A program made the position numbers and the translations under genes. Shown here piece by piece: positions 8,255 to 17,525 of a DNA stretch of 64,000 nucleotides. The notes beneath the pieces were generated by a model that had not been told where the DNA came from, did no database searches, and worked only from the letters and a program-made list of their open reading frames with translations. Origin of the DNA: Pseudomonadota bacterium (GTDB lineage Bacteria > Myxococcota_A > UBA796 > SXON01); the NCBI GenBank assembly GCA_005778355.1, contig SXON01000056.1, forward strand, positions 18,900-82,899. Reading direction: 5' to 3'. The stretch's first letter is position 1. Every line of letters begins with the position of its first letter.

Positions 8255-11035
8255 CTAGAACTTGTACTGCACGCCGAGCGCAGCGGAAATCGGCGACTGC
8301 CGAGAGTACTGGACGTAACGGTTGTCGGAAGCGATGTAGTACTCGTAGTAGTACACGCTCGCCTGCTGGTTGGTGACGTTGTACAGGTTGACGTAGGCGC
8401 CAAGCTCTCCCTTGTCGACCGGGATGTCTTGCTGCACTGAGACGCTCAGCTCGAAGGTGCCGGGCGTACGCGCGTATTCGCCGGCCGGCTCCTTCAAGAG
8501 GCCGAAGCCACCGATGCCGTCGTCCACGCTCGCTGCCGACCAGTAGTACCGAGACAGCGGGTAGCCCGAGTAGGCAATGGCGCTCGCGCCAAGCGTCGTG
8601 GTCCAGGGGTCATCCGGGATTTCCCAGGACGCGTAGGCCTTGAGCTGGTGAGTCACGTCGCTGTCGAGACTGCCGTACATCAGGTCGGTCTGCGAGGGGT
8701 TGCTCAGCTCGCCGCCGAGCGCGGACTGGGTCGTGCCCCGGCTCGACACATAGGAGTAGGTGACCTGACCGTACCACCGCTTGGAGTCGAGCTTGCTCAG
8801 CTCAAGGTCGGTCTGGAAGTAGTCGCGACGCGCGATGCCAGGGGTGCGAAGGCGGTCGTAGGTGACGAGCTCGTCGGCGCCGTAACTCTGGCCGATGTAG
8901 CTGTACCCGTCCTCGTCGTAGATGAGATTCGTCTCGTCGAGCGTGTAGATGTTCCGCGTGAACTTCCCGGTGAAGTTCAACGCCGCCGCCACGTCCGTGA
9001 CGATCTCGCGCTCCGCGCCGAGGATGAGCTCGTCGGAGTGCGGCGCCGAGAGCGGCTCGGCGAAGGTGATCGGGTTGTCGGTGTTCTGCTCGTAGTAGAT
9101 GTTCGCAGCGGTAGAGTCGCTCGATCCAAAATACTCGCCGAGCGTGAGCTTCGCGCCGAAGCCCGACTGCGAAACGTAGTTGGCCAGTTCCAGACGACCC
9201 ACGTCGTTGAATCGGCCATACCCACCGAGAAACTTGGTCTTCTCGTCGCCCCAAGGATCCCAGCTGGCGTAAATGCGCGGCCCAAACACGCCGACGTCGA
9301 TGAGGGCCTCGCCCACGTCGTTCTGCATCACCGCGCGGTCGTAGCGCACGCCGTAGCGGAAAGTCAGGTTGTCGATGGGCTTATAGACGTCTTGCAGGAA
9401 CGCGCCCACGCTGTAGCCCTGCGCGGAGAAGAGCGTGTACCCGGCATACTCGACGCTGTAGTAGTTCGTGTAGGTGTCGGGGTCGAAGCTGTTCTCGTAC
9501 ATGTCGTAGTAGAGAAGGTTTCCGGGGTAGCCGTACACCCAGTCCCACTTCGTATATCGGGCCTCGACACCGGCCTTGAAGTCGTGCTTTCCAAGGAACG
9601 GCACCTGGAGCACACTGAACTTGCTCGCCACCGAGCCGCTCCAGCGGTCGTCGAACTGGAACACGGGGTAGTTCCCCGAGCTGTACGAGCCGAAGTTGCC
9701 CAGGCGACCGGGCGTCGTGTAGTCGACGGTATTCTCGGCCTCGCTCGGCTCGCACTCGTTGTACCCGAGCTCCTGGTCGTGGGTACAGGGCACCCCCCCG
9801 ATCTCGAGGAAGCTCTTCTGGAACGACCCCGTTGTTTCGAGGTTGGCGTCCTCGCTGATGAACCAATGCCACTTCCCCGTGAGCACGTAGCCGCCCTGAT
9901 ACTGGCGCCCCTGAGCCTCGGGGGTGGTGTAGGGGTCGCTCTGGTCGACGTTGTCGATGGTCGTCGGATCGGTGTTCACCGTCAGCGTGAAGCGGTGCTT
10001 CGACAGCGGCTGCGCTGTCAGCTTCGCGAAGATGTAGTGTCCCTCGAAGTCCCGAGGCACAAGGATGCCCACGTTGGCGTACAGCGAGCGAACGTACTCG
10101 TAGCTAGCGAGGAACCACACCTGATCGCGCAGCACCGGGCCCGACACCGTCATCCGGACGTCGGCGTACTGCGAGCTACTGTCGAAGCCCGTGAAGCTGA
10201 GCTGGCCGCCGTCGGCCGCGTAGCGAGCATCTAGCCGCGGCGCCCAGTTGCCGTTGCTGTACTCAGCCGCGGTCTTCACCTCGAGCGTGTTGCCACCGGA
10301 AGAGGTGACCACGATGAACGCGGCGCCGAGCGACGCCCCATACTCGGGGTCGAAGCCGCCGGTGATGACCTGAATCTCCTCGATGGCGTCGTAGTTGAAG
10401 TTCGTGGAGAAGGTGCCCGTGACGGGGTCGGTCACGTTCACGCCGTCGAGCACCCAGGTGTTCTCGTCGCCGCTGGCGCCGGCCGCCATCGCGTTGCCGC
10501 TGCCGATGACGCCGGCCGCCTGCTCGATCACGCTCTGGTACGAACGGCCGGTCGGAATTCGGGAGAGGTAGTCCTTGTTGAAGGTGGTGGAGTGTGCCAC
10601 CGCTTCGGTATCGACCGCCTTGGCCTTCTCCTCGATCACCACCGTTTCACCGCCGTACTTCATCTCGAGAGTGACGGAGGTGACGCGACCGACCGCGACC
10701 TGCACGCCGGTCTTGGTGATCTTGCCGAAACCCTGCTTCTGCGCTTCCAGCTTGTACTGGCCGGGCGGCAGTTCGGGGAAGATGAAGTTGCCGTCGGCGT
10801 CGGCGGTGTACTGCTGTGCGCCGCCGATCAGCTTCTCGGAGCTGATCGTGATCAGCACGCCTGGGATGGCAAGGCCCCCATCGTCGACAACCTGGCCCTT
10901 GATCGTGCCGGAGGCCGACGCGTACGCCGGGCTAGCCACGAGTTGAAGGACCGTCGGCAGGATGGACGGCGCCATGGAGACCACCGCGAACGACACGGTG
11001 AAAGCGCCAAACAGCCTCAGGGCCTGCGGGCGCAT
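8255..11035 (-). CDS. TonB-dependent outer-membrane receptor with N-terminal carboxypeptidase-regulatory-like domain
   Basis: A 926-aa Oar/CarboxypepD-regulatory type receptor. A signal peptide ending at the SPAYASA region is followed by a beta-sandwich (about residues 45-120; GTIKGQVVDDGGLAIPGVLI, then FIFPELPPGQYKLEA), a plug domain (VLDGVNVTDPVTG, AIEEIQVITGGFDPEYGASLG) and a long barrel rich in aromatic strand ends. The last residue is Phe (ALGVQYKF), as expected for a Bam-assembled barrel. Substrate cannot be told. It heads a three-gene operon with two lipoproteins, and a good sigma70-type promoter lies at 11117-11145. The start is taken at ATG 11035 rather than 11056, since it begins a cleaner signal peptide. 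Confidence 0.9.
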   Translation of the reverse strand: MRPQALRLFGAFTVSFAVVSMAPSILPTVLQLVASPAYASASGTIKGQVVDDGGLAIPGVLITISSEKLIGGAQQYTADADGNFIFPELPPGQYKLEAQKQGFGKITKTGVQVAVGRVTSVTLEMKYGGETVVIEEKAKAVDTEAVAHSTTFNKDYLSRIPTGRSYQSVIEQAAGVIGSGNAMAAGASGDENTWVLDGVNVTDPVTGTFSTNFNYDAIEEIQVITGGFDPEYGASLGAAFIVVTSSGGNTLEVKTAAEYSNGNWAPRLDARYAADGGQLSFTGFDSSSQYADVRMTVSGPVLRDQVWFLASYEYVRSLYANVGILVPRDFEGHYIFAKLTAQPLSKHRFTLTVNTDPTTIDNVDQSDPYTTPEAQGRQYQGGYVLTGKWHWFISEDANLETTGSFQKSFLEIGGVPCTHDQELGYNECEPSEAENTVDYTTPGRLGNFGSYSSGNYPVFQFDDRWSGSVASKFSVLQVPFLGKHDFKAGVEARYTKWDWVYGYPGNLLYYDMYENSFDPDTYTNYYSVEYAGYTLFSAQGYSVGAFLQDVYKPIDNLTFRYGVRYDRAVMQNDVGEALIDVGVFGPRIYASWDPWGDEKTKFLGGYGRFNDVGRLELANYVSQSGFGAKLTLGEYFGSSDSTAANIYYEQNTDNPITFAEPLSAPHSDELILGAEREIVTDVAAALNFTGKFTRNIYTLDETNLIYDEDGYSYIGQSYGADELVTYDRLRTPGIARRDYFQTDLELSKLDSKRWYGQVTYSYVSSRGTTQSALGGELSNPSQTDLMYGSLDSDVTHQLKAYASWEIPDDPWTTTLGASAIAYSGYPLSRYYWSAASVDDGIGGFGLLKEPAGEYARTPGTFELSVSVQQDIPVDKGELGAYVNLYNVTNQQASVYYYEYYIASDNRYVQYSRQSPISAALGVQYKF

Positions 11036-11116
11036 GTGATTCCCGTTCCTCAGCATTCAGTGGTCCTGCCGGTGGGCGCGCGGGGAGGCGCGGAAAGGGG
11101 GTTGACGGAACGGCCC

Positions 11117-11145
11117 TGCATACCGGGCCGGGCTCCTCTCGTCAA
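11117..11145 (-). promoter_or_regulatory. Sigma70-type promoter of the TonB-receptor operon
   Basis: On the minus strand TTGACG (11145-11140) and TATGCA (11122-11117) are separated by exactly 17 bp. The implied transcript start lies about 75 bp before the receptor ATG at 11035. This is the best promoter match to consensus in the left half of the window. Confidence 0.55.
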
Positions 11146-11181
11146 CCGGATTGACGCGCTGGCGACGGCGATCCGGACGAG

Positions 11182-11209
11182 TTGACGGCGCCCGCCCGGC
11201 CGGCATAGA
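11182..11209 (+). promoter_or_regulatory. Candidate promoter for the exported protein / metzincin pair
   Basis: TTGACG (11182-11187), a 16-bp spacer and CATAGA (11204-11209) lie 35 bp upstream of the ATG at 11244. It is divergent from the receptor promoter. The -35 is good and the -10 mediocre. Confidence 0.35.
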
Positions 11210-11243
11210 GTCCGCCGTTCGTAACCCCCCTCCTGGGTTCCCC

Positions 11244-11888
11244 ATGACTCGACTCGCGCGCTTGTTTGCCGTGGCCGGGTTCGCCTTCGTGGCGAGCATT
11301 TCCGCGCCAGCCGGGGCCACCAGCCTCGCCCCGCTCACCGTCGACCAGATGGTCGACGCCTCCGATCTGGTGGTGATCGGGAAGGTCTTGCACGTTGAGG
11401 CCGAGGCCGCGCCGGGCGGGCGGGTCTACACCTACGTCGAGATCGAGGTCGAGCGTGGCCTCAAAGGCGTGGCCGAGGCAGGCGACTTCCTCCGTCTCGA
11501 AGCGCCGGGGGGCGTCACCGAAGCTGGCGAGTTCACCGACGTGTCTCTCGCGCCCCGCTTCAGCGAGGGCGAACGCGCCTTGTTGTTCCTGGCCGAGAAA
11601 CGTTTCGGCACCGCCTACGGCACCGTGGGGATGTCCCTCGGCAAGTACACAATCAAGCAGAACCCCGCGAGCGGCGCCGACATGGTGGTGCGATTCACGG
11701 TACCCTACACGCAGGCTTTCGACGCCCGCTTCGTCCCGAATCCCCCGGCCGCCGAGCGTGTCGGTCTCGAGGCCATGGTGAGTCAGGTCGAAGCCCGGGT
11801 CGAGCTCGGCTGGGACGGCGAGCCCATCCCGGGCATCAGCGCCGACAAGCTCCGCGCCATCAACAAGCTCCAGGCGGGGGTGAAGTAA
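11244..11888 (+). CDS. Exported protein of unknown function, coupled to a metzincin protease
   Basis: A 214-aa protein with a signal peptide (MTRLARLFAVAGFAFVASI, cleavage after PAGA). The mature part begins TSLAPLTVDQMVDASDLVV and continues as a compact beta domain (VYTYVEIEVERGLKG, ERALLFLAEKRFG). This pattern recurs in small secreted proteins of unknown role that carry an early VVxGxV strand. ATG at 11244 is chosen over 11151 because it starts the signal peptide. The stop TAA overlaps the next ATG by one base (TAATG), so it is translationally coupled to the PKD metalloprotease and may help its export, folding or inhibition; that is inference. Confidence 0.75.
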   Translation: MTRLARLFAVAGFAFVASISAPAGATSLAPLTVDQMVDASDLVVIGKVLHVEAEAAPGGRVYTYVEIEVERGLKGVAEAGDFLRLEAPGGVTEAGEFTDVSLAPRFSEGERALLFLAEKRFGTAYGTVGMSLGKYTIKQNPASGADMVVRFTVPYTQAFDARFVPNPPAAERVGLEAMVSQVEARVELGWDGEPIPGISADKLRAINKLQAGVK

Positions 11889-13186
11889 TGTTGTCCTTGC
11901 TCCTGCTCACTTCTTCTGCGCTGGCCTGGAAGCACACCGGTTTTTACTGGCCCGACGACCGATACCCCATCGAGTGGTGGCACGACGGCGACCCTCTGGA
12001 GGACTCGCTCCCCGAGGACTACTGCCAGCCGGTGATCCAGAGCTCGTGGGACAACTGGCAGGAAGCGGCGCCCTGCGCCGGTCTTTCCGACGAGTACCAA
12101 GGCGAAGTCGACAGCATGGACGGCCGCAGCAGCGGCGACGGCATGACCACCTTCCACTGGGAAGACCCGAGCGACGAGCAGGAGCCAGGCGTGCTCGGCG
12201 TCACGTACACGATCGGCAACGGTCGCTACAGTCTCACCAAGAACGGGCAGACCTACCAGGAAGTCTACGATTCCGACATCGTGTTCAACGACGGCGTCGA
12301 TTTCGGCGTCACCGAAGACATCCTGAACGGGATCTGTGCCGGCGAGACTTCGATCGAGTCAGTCGCCACGCACGAGATCGGCCACTTGCACGGTCTCGGC
12401 CACTCGTGCGAGCAGGGCGAGTCCTGCACCGACAGCGACCTGCAAGAAGCCACGATGTACTGGAGCGCGAGCGGCTGCGACGTGAGCGGCATCGATCCCA
12501 ACATCGACGACGTCACCAGCATGAACGCCCTGTACTCGGTGTTCGGCACCTTCGCGGCCACCACGTCGACCTCGGGCGGCTCGCCGCTCGACGTCAGCTT
12601 CACCATCACGTCCGACGCCGAAGTCACCGGCGCCCTCTGGACCTTCGGCGATGGCGAGACGAGCGAGGAGTACCCCTCCGTCACCCATACCTTCTCCAAG
12701 GAAGGCCAGTTCTTCGTCACCTGCACGATGGACCTCGCCGACCCCGAGTGTGGCGAGTCGTCCTACACGCAGACCCGAATCGGCTACGTCACCGCCTGCG
12801 ATAAGCCGCACCCCGAGGAAGGGAACGACGGCTTCTTCCAGATCGAGGCGGCCTACGGTCGCACCTGGCAGACGATCAACCACACGGACGTGTCCACCTA
12901 CGGGTGCGTCGACACGATCCAGTGGGAGATCTACGAGGGTAGTGCTGCCGAGGGCGAGCCCGTCCAGGTGATCGGCGCGTGGAGCCCGACCATCGAGTTC
13001 GAGAAGGACGGCACGTACACGATTCTCATGAACGTGGGCGGTCCGGGCGGCATCGAGGGTTCAAAGATGACCATCGATGTAGCCGACCTCGGCGACCGCG
13101 AGTCGCTGTGCGCCACGGTGCCGGCGATGTCGGGTCTGGCCGCCGCGGTCGGCGCCTTCGCCGCCGCCTTCCGCCGCCGCCGGTAG
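11888..13186 (+). CDS. Secreted metzincin (matrixin-like) zinc protease with PKD domain and C-terminal sorting tail
   Basis: A 432-aa preprotein with signal MLSLLLLTSSALA. The metzincin zinc site HEIGHLHGLGH (HExxHxxGxxH) lies near residues 162-172. A PKD domain follows (about 225-300, with GALWTFGDGETSEEYPSVTH), then another beta region with paired cysteines. The protein ends with PAMSGLAAAVGAFAAAFRRRR: a short hydrophobic helix then four arginines, resembling MYXO-CTERM/GlyGly-CTERM anchors, with a Cys about 20 residues before the end. Cell-surface display followed by release is therefore likely. It is translationally coupled to the upstream exported protein. Confidence 0.88.
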   Translation: MLSLLLLTSSALAWKHTGFYWPDDRYPIEWWHDGDPLEDSLPEDYCQPVIQSSWDNWQEAAPCAGLSDEYQGEVDSMDGRSSGDGMTTFHWEDPSDEQEPGVLGVTYTIGNGRYSLTKNGQTYQEVYDSDIVFNDGVDFGVTEDILNGICAGETSIESVATHEIGHLHGLGHSCEQGESCTDSDLQEATMYWSASGCDVSGIDPNIDDVTSMNALYSVFGTFAATTSTSGGSPLDVSFTITSDAEVTGALWTFGDGETSEEYPSVTHTFSKEGQFFVTCTMDLADPECGESSYTQTRIGYVTACDKPHPEEGNDGFFQIEAAYGRTWQTINHTDVSTYGCVDTIQWEIYEGSAAEGEPVQVIGAWSPTIEFEKDGTYTILMNVGGPGGIEGSKMTIDVADLGDRESLCATVPAMSGLAAAVGAFAAAFRRRR

Positions 13187-13192
13187 GCTCGC

Positions 13193-15634
13193 GTGCGCCT
13201 GCGGGCGATCATCCTTGCAGCGCTCTCGCTCGCCGCCAGCGTGCGGGCGTCGGTGGCGCGCGCTGCCGACGGCGTAGGCCTCGCCGAGCTCGCGCCGGAA
13301 AGCCTCGACATTCCGCGTAGCTCACTTGGTCCCGCGCCCGAGGACATCCCGGTCCAAGGCCCCTTCCGGCTCGCCGGCGTCGTGGGCGGCGTGCGCACCT
13401 ACGAGGCGCCGCTGCCCGTGCGCCCGCGCGCGCTCTACTTCGAGCGCGAACCCCTCGGAATGGAGCTTCGCAAGGAGGATCGGAAGCTCGCCTACGCCTC
13501 GGAGCCCGAGGTGCGCGGCATGGCGGGCGGCTGGGAGATCAACCGCGACAGCATCATGGTGCGCGTGCGGATCGACACCAAGCGCCCCCGCGAGGGCCAG
13601 TACGTGCTCACCTACCCGCTCGCCACCGAGCGCGAGGAGACCCTGCGCTTCAGGGGAGGCGACGCCGCCGCGTGGGCGATTCGCTCGATGCAGGTCGACA
13701 GCACCTCGCGGAAGGGCGTGCTGCTCCCAGCGCCGGGCGCCGCTACCTGGGAAATCGACGTCGTCCCCGGATCGCGACTGCGTTTCGACCTGGGTGTCAT
13801 CCCGCCGGAGATCGACGAGGGGCAGGCCTCCGACGGCGCGACGCTGGAGGTGCTCGCGGGCGACACGGTGATCGGGCAGTTCCGGGCCGACGTCGGCCAC
13901 TTCGAGCAACACGAGGTGGAGCTGCCGAGCGGCAAGCAGCGCATCTCGCTGCGTAGCGTCGATGCCGATGCGACGCTCGACTACCTGTTTGTCGCCGCGC
14001 CCACCGTCTTCGTGCCGGACCCCTCCCCTCGGCGCGTGGTGCTCGCCTTCATCGACACCCTCCGTCGCGACCACATGGGCACCTACGGCTACGCGCGCGC
14101 GACGACGCCAGAGCTCGACCGCTGGGCCGAGGGCGGGGTGGTGTTCGACAACGCGCGCACGGTGGCCCCCTGGACATTGCCGTCCACCCGCACGCTCTGG
14201 ACCGGCCGCCAGCCCGAAGGTTGGAGCGACGCACGCACCCTCCAGGAATCGCTGTCCGCACGGGGGTGGGCCACGGGCGCCTACGTGGGCAACGTGTACC
14301 TCTCCTCGAACTTCGAGATGGACCGGGGTTGGGGTGAGCATGGCTGCGTGAACTGGCCTGCAGCGGCCTATGAGACGCGGCTTGGACAAGGCTTCCTCGA
14401 CGCCCACGCCGACCAGGATGCCTTCTTGATGGTCCACTTCATGGACCTCCATCTCCCCTACAAGGAGCCGCGTCGCTACCGGAAATTGTGGGTCCAGGAC
14501 GAGCCCCCCGGGCTCGAACCCTACTTCAACCGAACGATGTTGTTGCGCGCCGCGATGCGCACGCGCGACATGCTCGTGCCCTATCTGGTCGACCGCTACG
14601 ACCAGAATCTCCGCTACGTGAACGACGAGCTCTCCGCTTTCCTCGACGACTTACCCAACGACGCCATCGTGATCTTGTTCGCCGATCACGGCGAGGAGTT
14701 CTTCGACCACGGCGACTTCGAGCACGGGCACACGCTGTACGACGAGCTCCTCCGCGTGCCCCTCATCGTGAAGGCTCCCGGGCTGGCCCCACGCCGCGTG
14801 ACCGACGCCGCTTCGCTGCTGGACGTGGCGCCGACCATCCTCGAGCTCCTCGGCCTGCCTGCCGAGACGTTGGGCCCGACCGACGGCATGTCGCTCGTGA
14901 ACGCCGCGAGGAACGGCACCGACCCCGCCCTCGCCAACCGCTCACTCGCCTTCGGGCGCGCGCTTTACAACGGCGAGCAGTGGGCGAGCCTCAACGGCTC
15001 GATGAAGTACATCACCACGCGCGGTCACGAGCTGCTCTTCGACGTGGCCAACGATCCCGCCGAGCGCGACGATCTCGCGGTCACCGGTGGCGACGTTCGG
15101 CCCGGCCGGGGCGCCCTGGCCACCGGCCTCGGTCGCGACGTCGTGCAGGGCTTCCGCATCAGTCCCACCGGCCGCCCCGAGACGCCCATCGAGGTGGAGC
15201 TGCACGTGCCCGGGGGGGTGAACCGCGCCTGGGTGGGTGACGACCCCACCAGCATCACCCTCGCCACCGTCGACCTTTCCACGCCCGACCTCGCTCGCCT
15301 CACCTTCGAGAGCCGCCTCAAGGAGAACCGCGAGGTGTTCGTCGTGCCCAACCTCCCCGCCGACGACATCGTGGGCGAGGTGGGCATCCGCATCGCCGGG
15401 AAGATGACGAACTTCGAGAAGTTGCGCGCCAAGCCGCACGACGGCAGCGGCGCCATGCTGTCGCGGGCACGGGCAGGGTCGACGGCGGCCACCGTCACCT
15501 GGGCAATTGTACCTTTGCCCGGGGGCGGCACCACCGAGGGTTCCGACGACGAGATGGCCGGAGCACTCGAGGCGCTCGGCTACACGCAGAAGGGCACGCC
15601 CGACGAGGACGACGCGGAGCCTGCCAGCGACTAG
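13193..15634 (+). CDS. Exported sulfatase / alkaline-phosphatase-superfamily protein lacking the formylglycine motif
   Basis: An 813-aa protein starting with GTG and a signal peptide (LAALSLAASVRASVARA). After about 270 residues of beta-rich sequence the superfamily core begins: VVLAFIDTLRRDHMGTYGYA (metal-binding Asp), the nucleophile region APWTLPSTRTLWTGR, and LFADHGEEFFDHGDFEHGH (metal-binding Asp/His). True sulfatases carry C/S-x-P-x-R; here the pattern is T-L-P-S-T-R, so the nucleophile is probably Thr, as in phosphotransferase and phosphodiesterase members. A C-terminal beta domain of about 170 residues follows. It starts 6 bp after the metzincin stop. Its stop shares a CTAG with that of the convergent small gene. 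Confidence 0.85.
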   Translation: MRLRAIILAALSLAASVRASVARAADGVGLAELAPESLDIPRSSLGPAPEDIPVQGPFRLAGVVGGVRTYEAPLPVRPRALYFEREPLGMELRKEDRKLAYASEPEVRGMAGGWEINRDSIMVRVRIDTKRPREGQYVLTYPLATEREETLRFRGGDAAAWAIRSMQVDSTSRKGVLLPAPGAATWEIDVVPGSRLRFDLGVIPPEIDEGQASDGATLEVLAGDTVIGQFRADVGHFEQHEVELPSGKQRISLRSVDADATLDYLFVAAPTVFVPDPSPRRVVLAFIDTLRRDHMGTYGYARATTPELDRWAEGGVVFDNARTVAPWTLPSTRTLWTGRQPEGWSDARTLQESLSARGWATGAYVGNVYLSSNFEMDRGWGEHGCVNWPAAAYETRLGQGFLDAHADQDAFLMVHFMDLHLPYKEPRRYRKLWVQDEPPGLEPYFNRTMLLRAAMRTRDMLVPYLVDRYDQNLRYVNDELSAFLDDLPNDAIVILFADHGEEFFDHGDFEHGHTLYDELLRVPLIVKAPGLAPRRVTDAASLLDVAPTILELLGLPAETLGPTDGMSLVNAARNGTDPALANRSLAFGRALYNGEQWASLNGSMKYITTRGHELLFDVANDPAERDDLAVTGGDVRPGRGALATGLGRDVVQGFRISPTGRPETPIEVELHVPGGVNRAWVGDDPTSITLATVDLSTPDLARLTFESRLKENREVFVVPNLPADDIVGEVGIRIAGKMTNFEKLRAKPHDGSGAMLSRARAGSTAATVTWAIVPLPGGGTTEGSDDEMAGALEALGYTQKGTPDEDDAEPASD

Positions 15635-15858
15635 CCGTCGACCGACGGTCCGGAACCCGCCCGGCGGACGAGCGCAGAGAGCCCGCGCGCATCGAGCACC
15701 GCCAGGAGATCTTTCAGCGCGTGTGGATCGAGGACGGCCTCGGTCTCGCTCAGCCAGCCCATCACATGCTCGTCGAGATCGACCACGGCACGCAGCTCGC
15801 CGAGCGCGCGCGGGTCGCTCACACGCAGGATGGCCACGTTCTTGTGCAGCGTGGTCAC
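15631..15858 (-). CDS. Small protein coupled to the XPB helicase
   Basis: A 75-aa acidic protein (MTTLHKNVAILRVSD...) with predicted helices and no known domain. Its ATG overlaps the helicase stop in an ATGA tetranucleotide, strong evidence that it is translated with the helicase. Archaeal XPB is paired with the Bax1 nuclease; this protein is far too small to be Bax1. Role unknown, possibly a helicase-associated factor. Confidence 0.6.
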   Translation of the reverse strand: MTTLHKNVAILRVSDPRALGELRAVVDLDEHVMGWLSETEAVLDPHALKDLLAVLDARGLSALVRRAGSGPSVDG

Positions 15859-17525
15859 GTCCGCGTCTCGATGCGGTAGGCGTAGCCCTGCTCGGTGAGA
15901 AACAACTGGCGTTTTTCACCGAACGTTTGCTCCACAGTGTCGCGGGTCACCAGCGAGTAGAAGCTCGCCTTGTTGTCGCCCGACTTCGGCCGGAGGATGC
16001 GCCCGAGCCGCTGCGCTTCCTCCTGGCGACTGCCCCACGTGCCGCTCACCTGGATCGCGACACTGGCGTCGGGCAGGTCGACCGAGAAGTTGCCCACCTT
16101 GGAGATGACCAGCACGCGCTCATCGCCGTGCCGAAAGCGAGCAAATAGCTCGTCGCGACGTTTCTGGGGGGTCTTCCCCTCGATCAGCGGGAACCCGAGT
16201 CGCCGCGACAGCCAGTCGAGCTGGTCGACGTACATGCCGAGGATCAAGACGCGGTCGCCAGAGTGCTGCTGCAACAGCTCCTCGATCACCGGCAGCTTCC
16301 GCGCGTTCACGCTGGCGATGCGAAACTTCTCGCGGTCGTCGGCCACGGCGTAGCGGAGGCGATCGTCGTCGGTGAAGTCAACGCGCAGCTCCGTGCACGT
16401 GGCGCTGGCGATCCAGCCCTGGTGCTCGAGATCTTTCCAGGGCACGTCGTAGCGCTTGGGCCCGATGAGCGCGAAGACGTCGGTTTCTTTGCCGTCTTCG
16501 CGCACCAACGTGGCGGTGAGACCGAGGCGACGACGGGCCTGCAGGTGGGCCACGGCGCGGAAGATCGGCGCGGGAAGGAGGTGCACCTCGTCGTAGATCA
16601 CCAGCCCCCAGTTCTCACGGTCGAAGAGGCCGAAGTGGACGAACTCGTCGTTCCGCGACTTCCGGAAGGTGAGCATCTGGTACGTGGACAGCGTGACGGA
16701 CTTGATGTCCTTCAGCTCGCCCGAGTACTCCGACACGTCGTCCTCGGTGAGCGAGCTGCGCTCGATGATCTCGCTCTTCCACTGGCGCAACGCGGTAACG
16801 TTCGTGCACAGGATCAGCGTCTTCATTCCCAGCCGCGCCATGGCGGCGATGCCCACCATCGTCTTGCCCGCGCCGCAGGGGAGCACCACCACGCCGCTGC
16901 CACCCTGGGCCACGCTGTCGCCGAAGAAGGCGTCGACCGCGTCGCGCTGGTATTCGCGCAAACCCCAGGCGGTCCCCGACTTTGTCTCCGGGAGAACCTG
17001 CATCTCGAGCGCCGCCCCGTCGCGGTAGCCGGCGAGGTCTTCCACGGGGTGACCGAGGTGGGCGAGCACCTGCTTGAGCTCGCCGCGATCTTTCGGGTCG
17101 ACCAGCACGGTCGTGTCATCGACCTTCTTGCCAATGAGCGGCTGCACCGGTTTCAGCGAGCAGATCTCGATGAGCAGCACTGGCTCGGCGGCGACCAGCT
17201 TCAGGCCGCGCGGATCCTTGTGGAGCTGCAGTCGCCCCCAGCGGGCCATCGTCTGGCGGATCGACACGGGCACGTTGGGCGGGATGTCGTACTTGGCCCA
17301 CTTTTCCAACGTGGCCAGCACTTCGTCGACCGTGAGGCCGGAGCTGGCGGCGTTCCACAGCGACAGCGGCGTCACCCGGTAGGTGTGCACGTAGTCGGGC
17401 GACTTCACCAGCTCTGCGAAGCGGACGAGCGCGTCGCGAGCCGGGCGGAAGTTCGGCCCCATCGTCTCCAGGAGGAGGGTGTGGTCGGACTGGATGATGA
17501 GCGGATTTTCGGGGACGTAGCGCAT
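15855..17525 (-). CDS. XPB/Rad25-type DNA repair helicase (SF2)
   Basis: A 556-aa superfamily 2 DNA helicase of the bacterial XPB type, expected to open DNA around lesions. The N-terminal region (about 1-190) is the XPB-N type (YVPENPLIIQSDHTLLLE, YVHTYRVTPLSLWNA). The motor follows with Walker A PCGAGKT, a YDEVHLLP box, LGLTATLVREDGKE (motif III plus the RED element of XPB), and the second RecA fold with VLVISKVGNFSVDLPDA and QRLGRILRPK. It is divergent from infA and followed by a small coupled gene. A GTTAGACCGC motif lies 38 bp before the start. Confidence 0.92.
   Translation of the reverse strand: MRYVPENPLIIQSDHTLLLETMGPNFRPARDALVRFAELVKSPDYVHTYRVTPLSLWNAASSGLTVDEVLATLEKWAKYDIPPNVPVSIRQTMARWGRLQLHKDPRGLKLVAAEPVLLIEICSLKPVQPLIGKKVDDTTVLVDPKDRGELKQVLAHLGHPVEDLAGYRDGAALEMQVLPETKSGTAWGLREYQRDAVDAFFGDSVAQGGSGVVVLPCGAGKTMVGIAAMARLGMKTLILCTNVTALRQWKSEIIERSSLTEDDVSEYSGELKDIKSVTLSTYQMLTFRKSRNDEFVHFGLFDRENWGLVIYDEVHLLPAPIFRAVAHLQARRRLGLTATLVREDGKETDVFALIGPKRYDVPWKDLEHQGWIASATCTELRVDFTDDDRLRYAVADDREKFRIASVNARKLPVIEELLQQHSGDRVLILGMYVDQLDWLSRRLGFPLIEGKTPQKRRDELFARFRHGDERVLVISKVGNFSVDLPDASVAIQVSGTWGSRQEEAQRLGRILRPKSGDNKASFYSLVTRDTVEQTFGEKRQLFLTEQGYAYRIETRT

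Noticed and set aside
9785..9800. C7 run in the TonB receptor gene as a slippage site
   Set aside because: The frame is intact on both sides, and runs of seven or eight are common in this DNA (also near 15205, 28725 and 62191).
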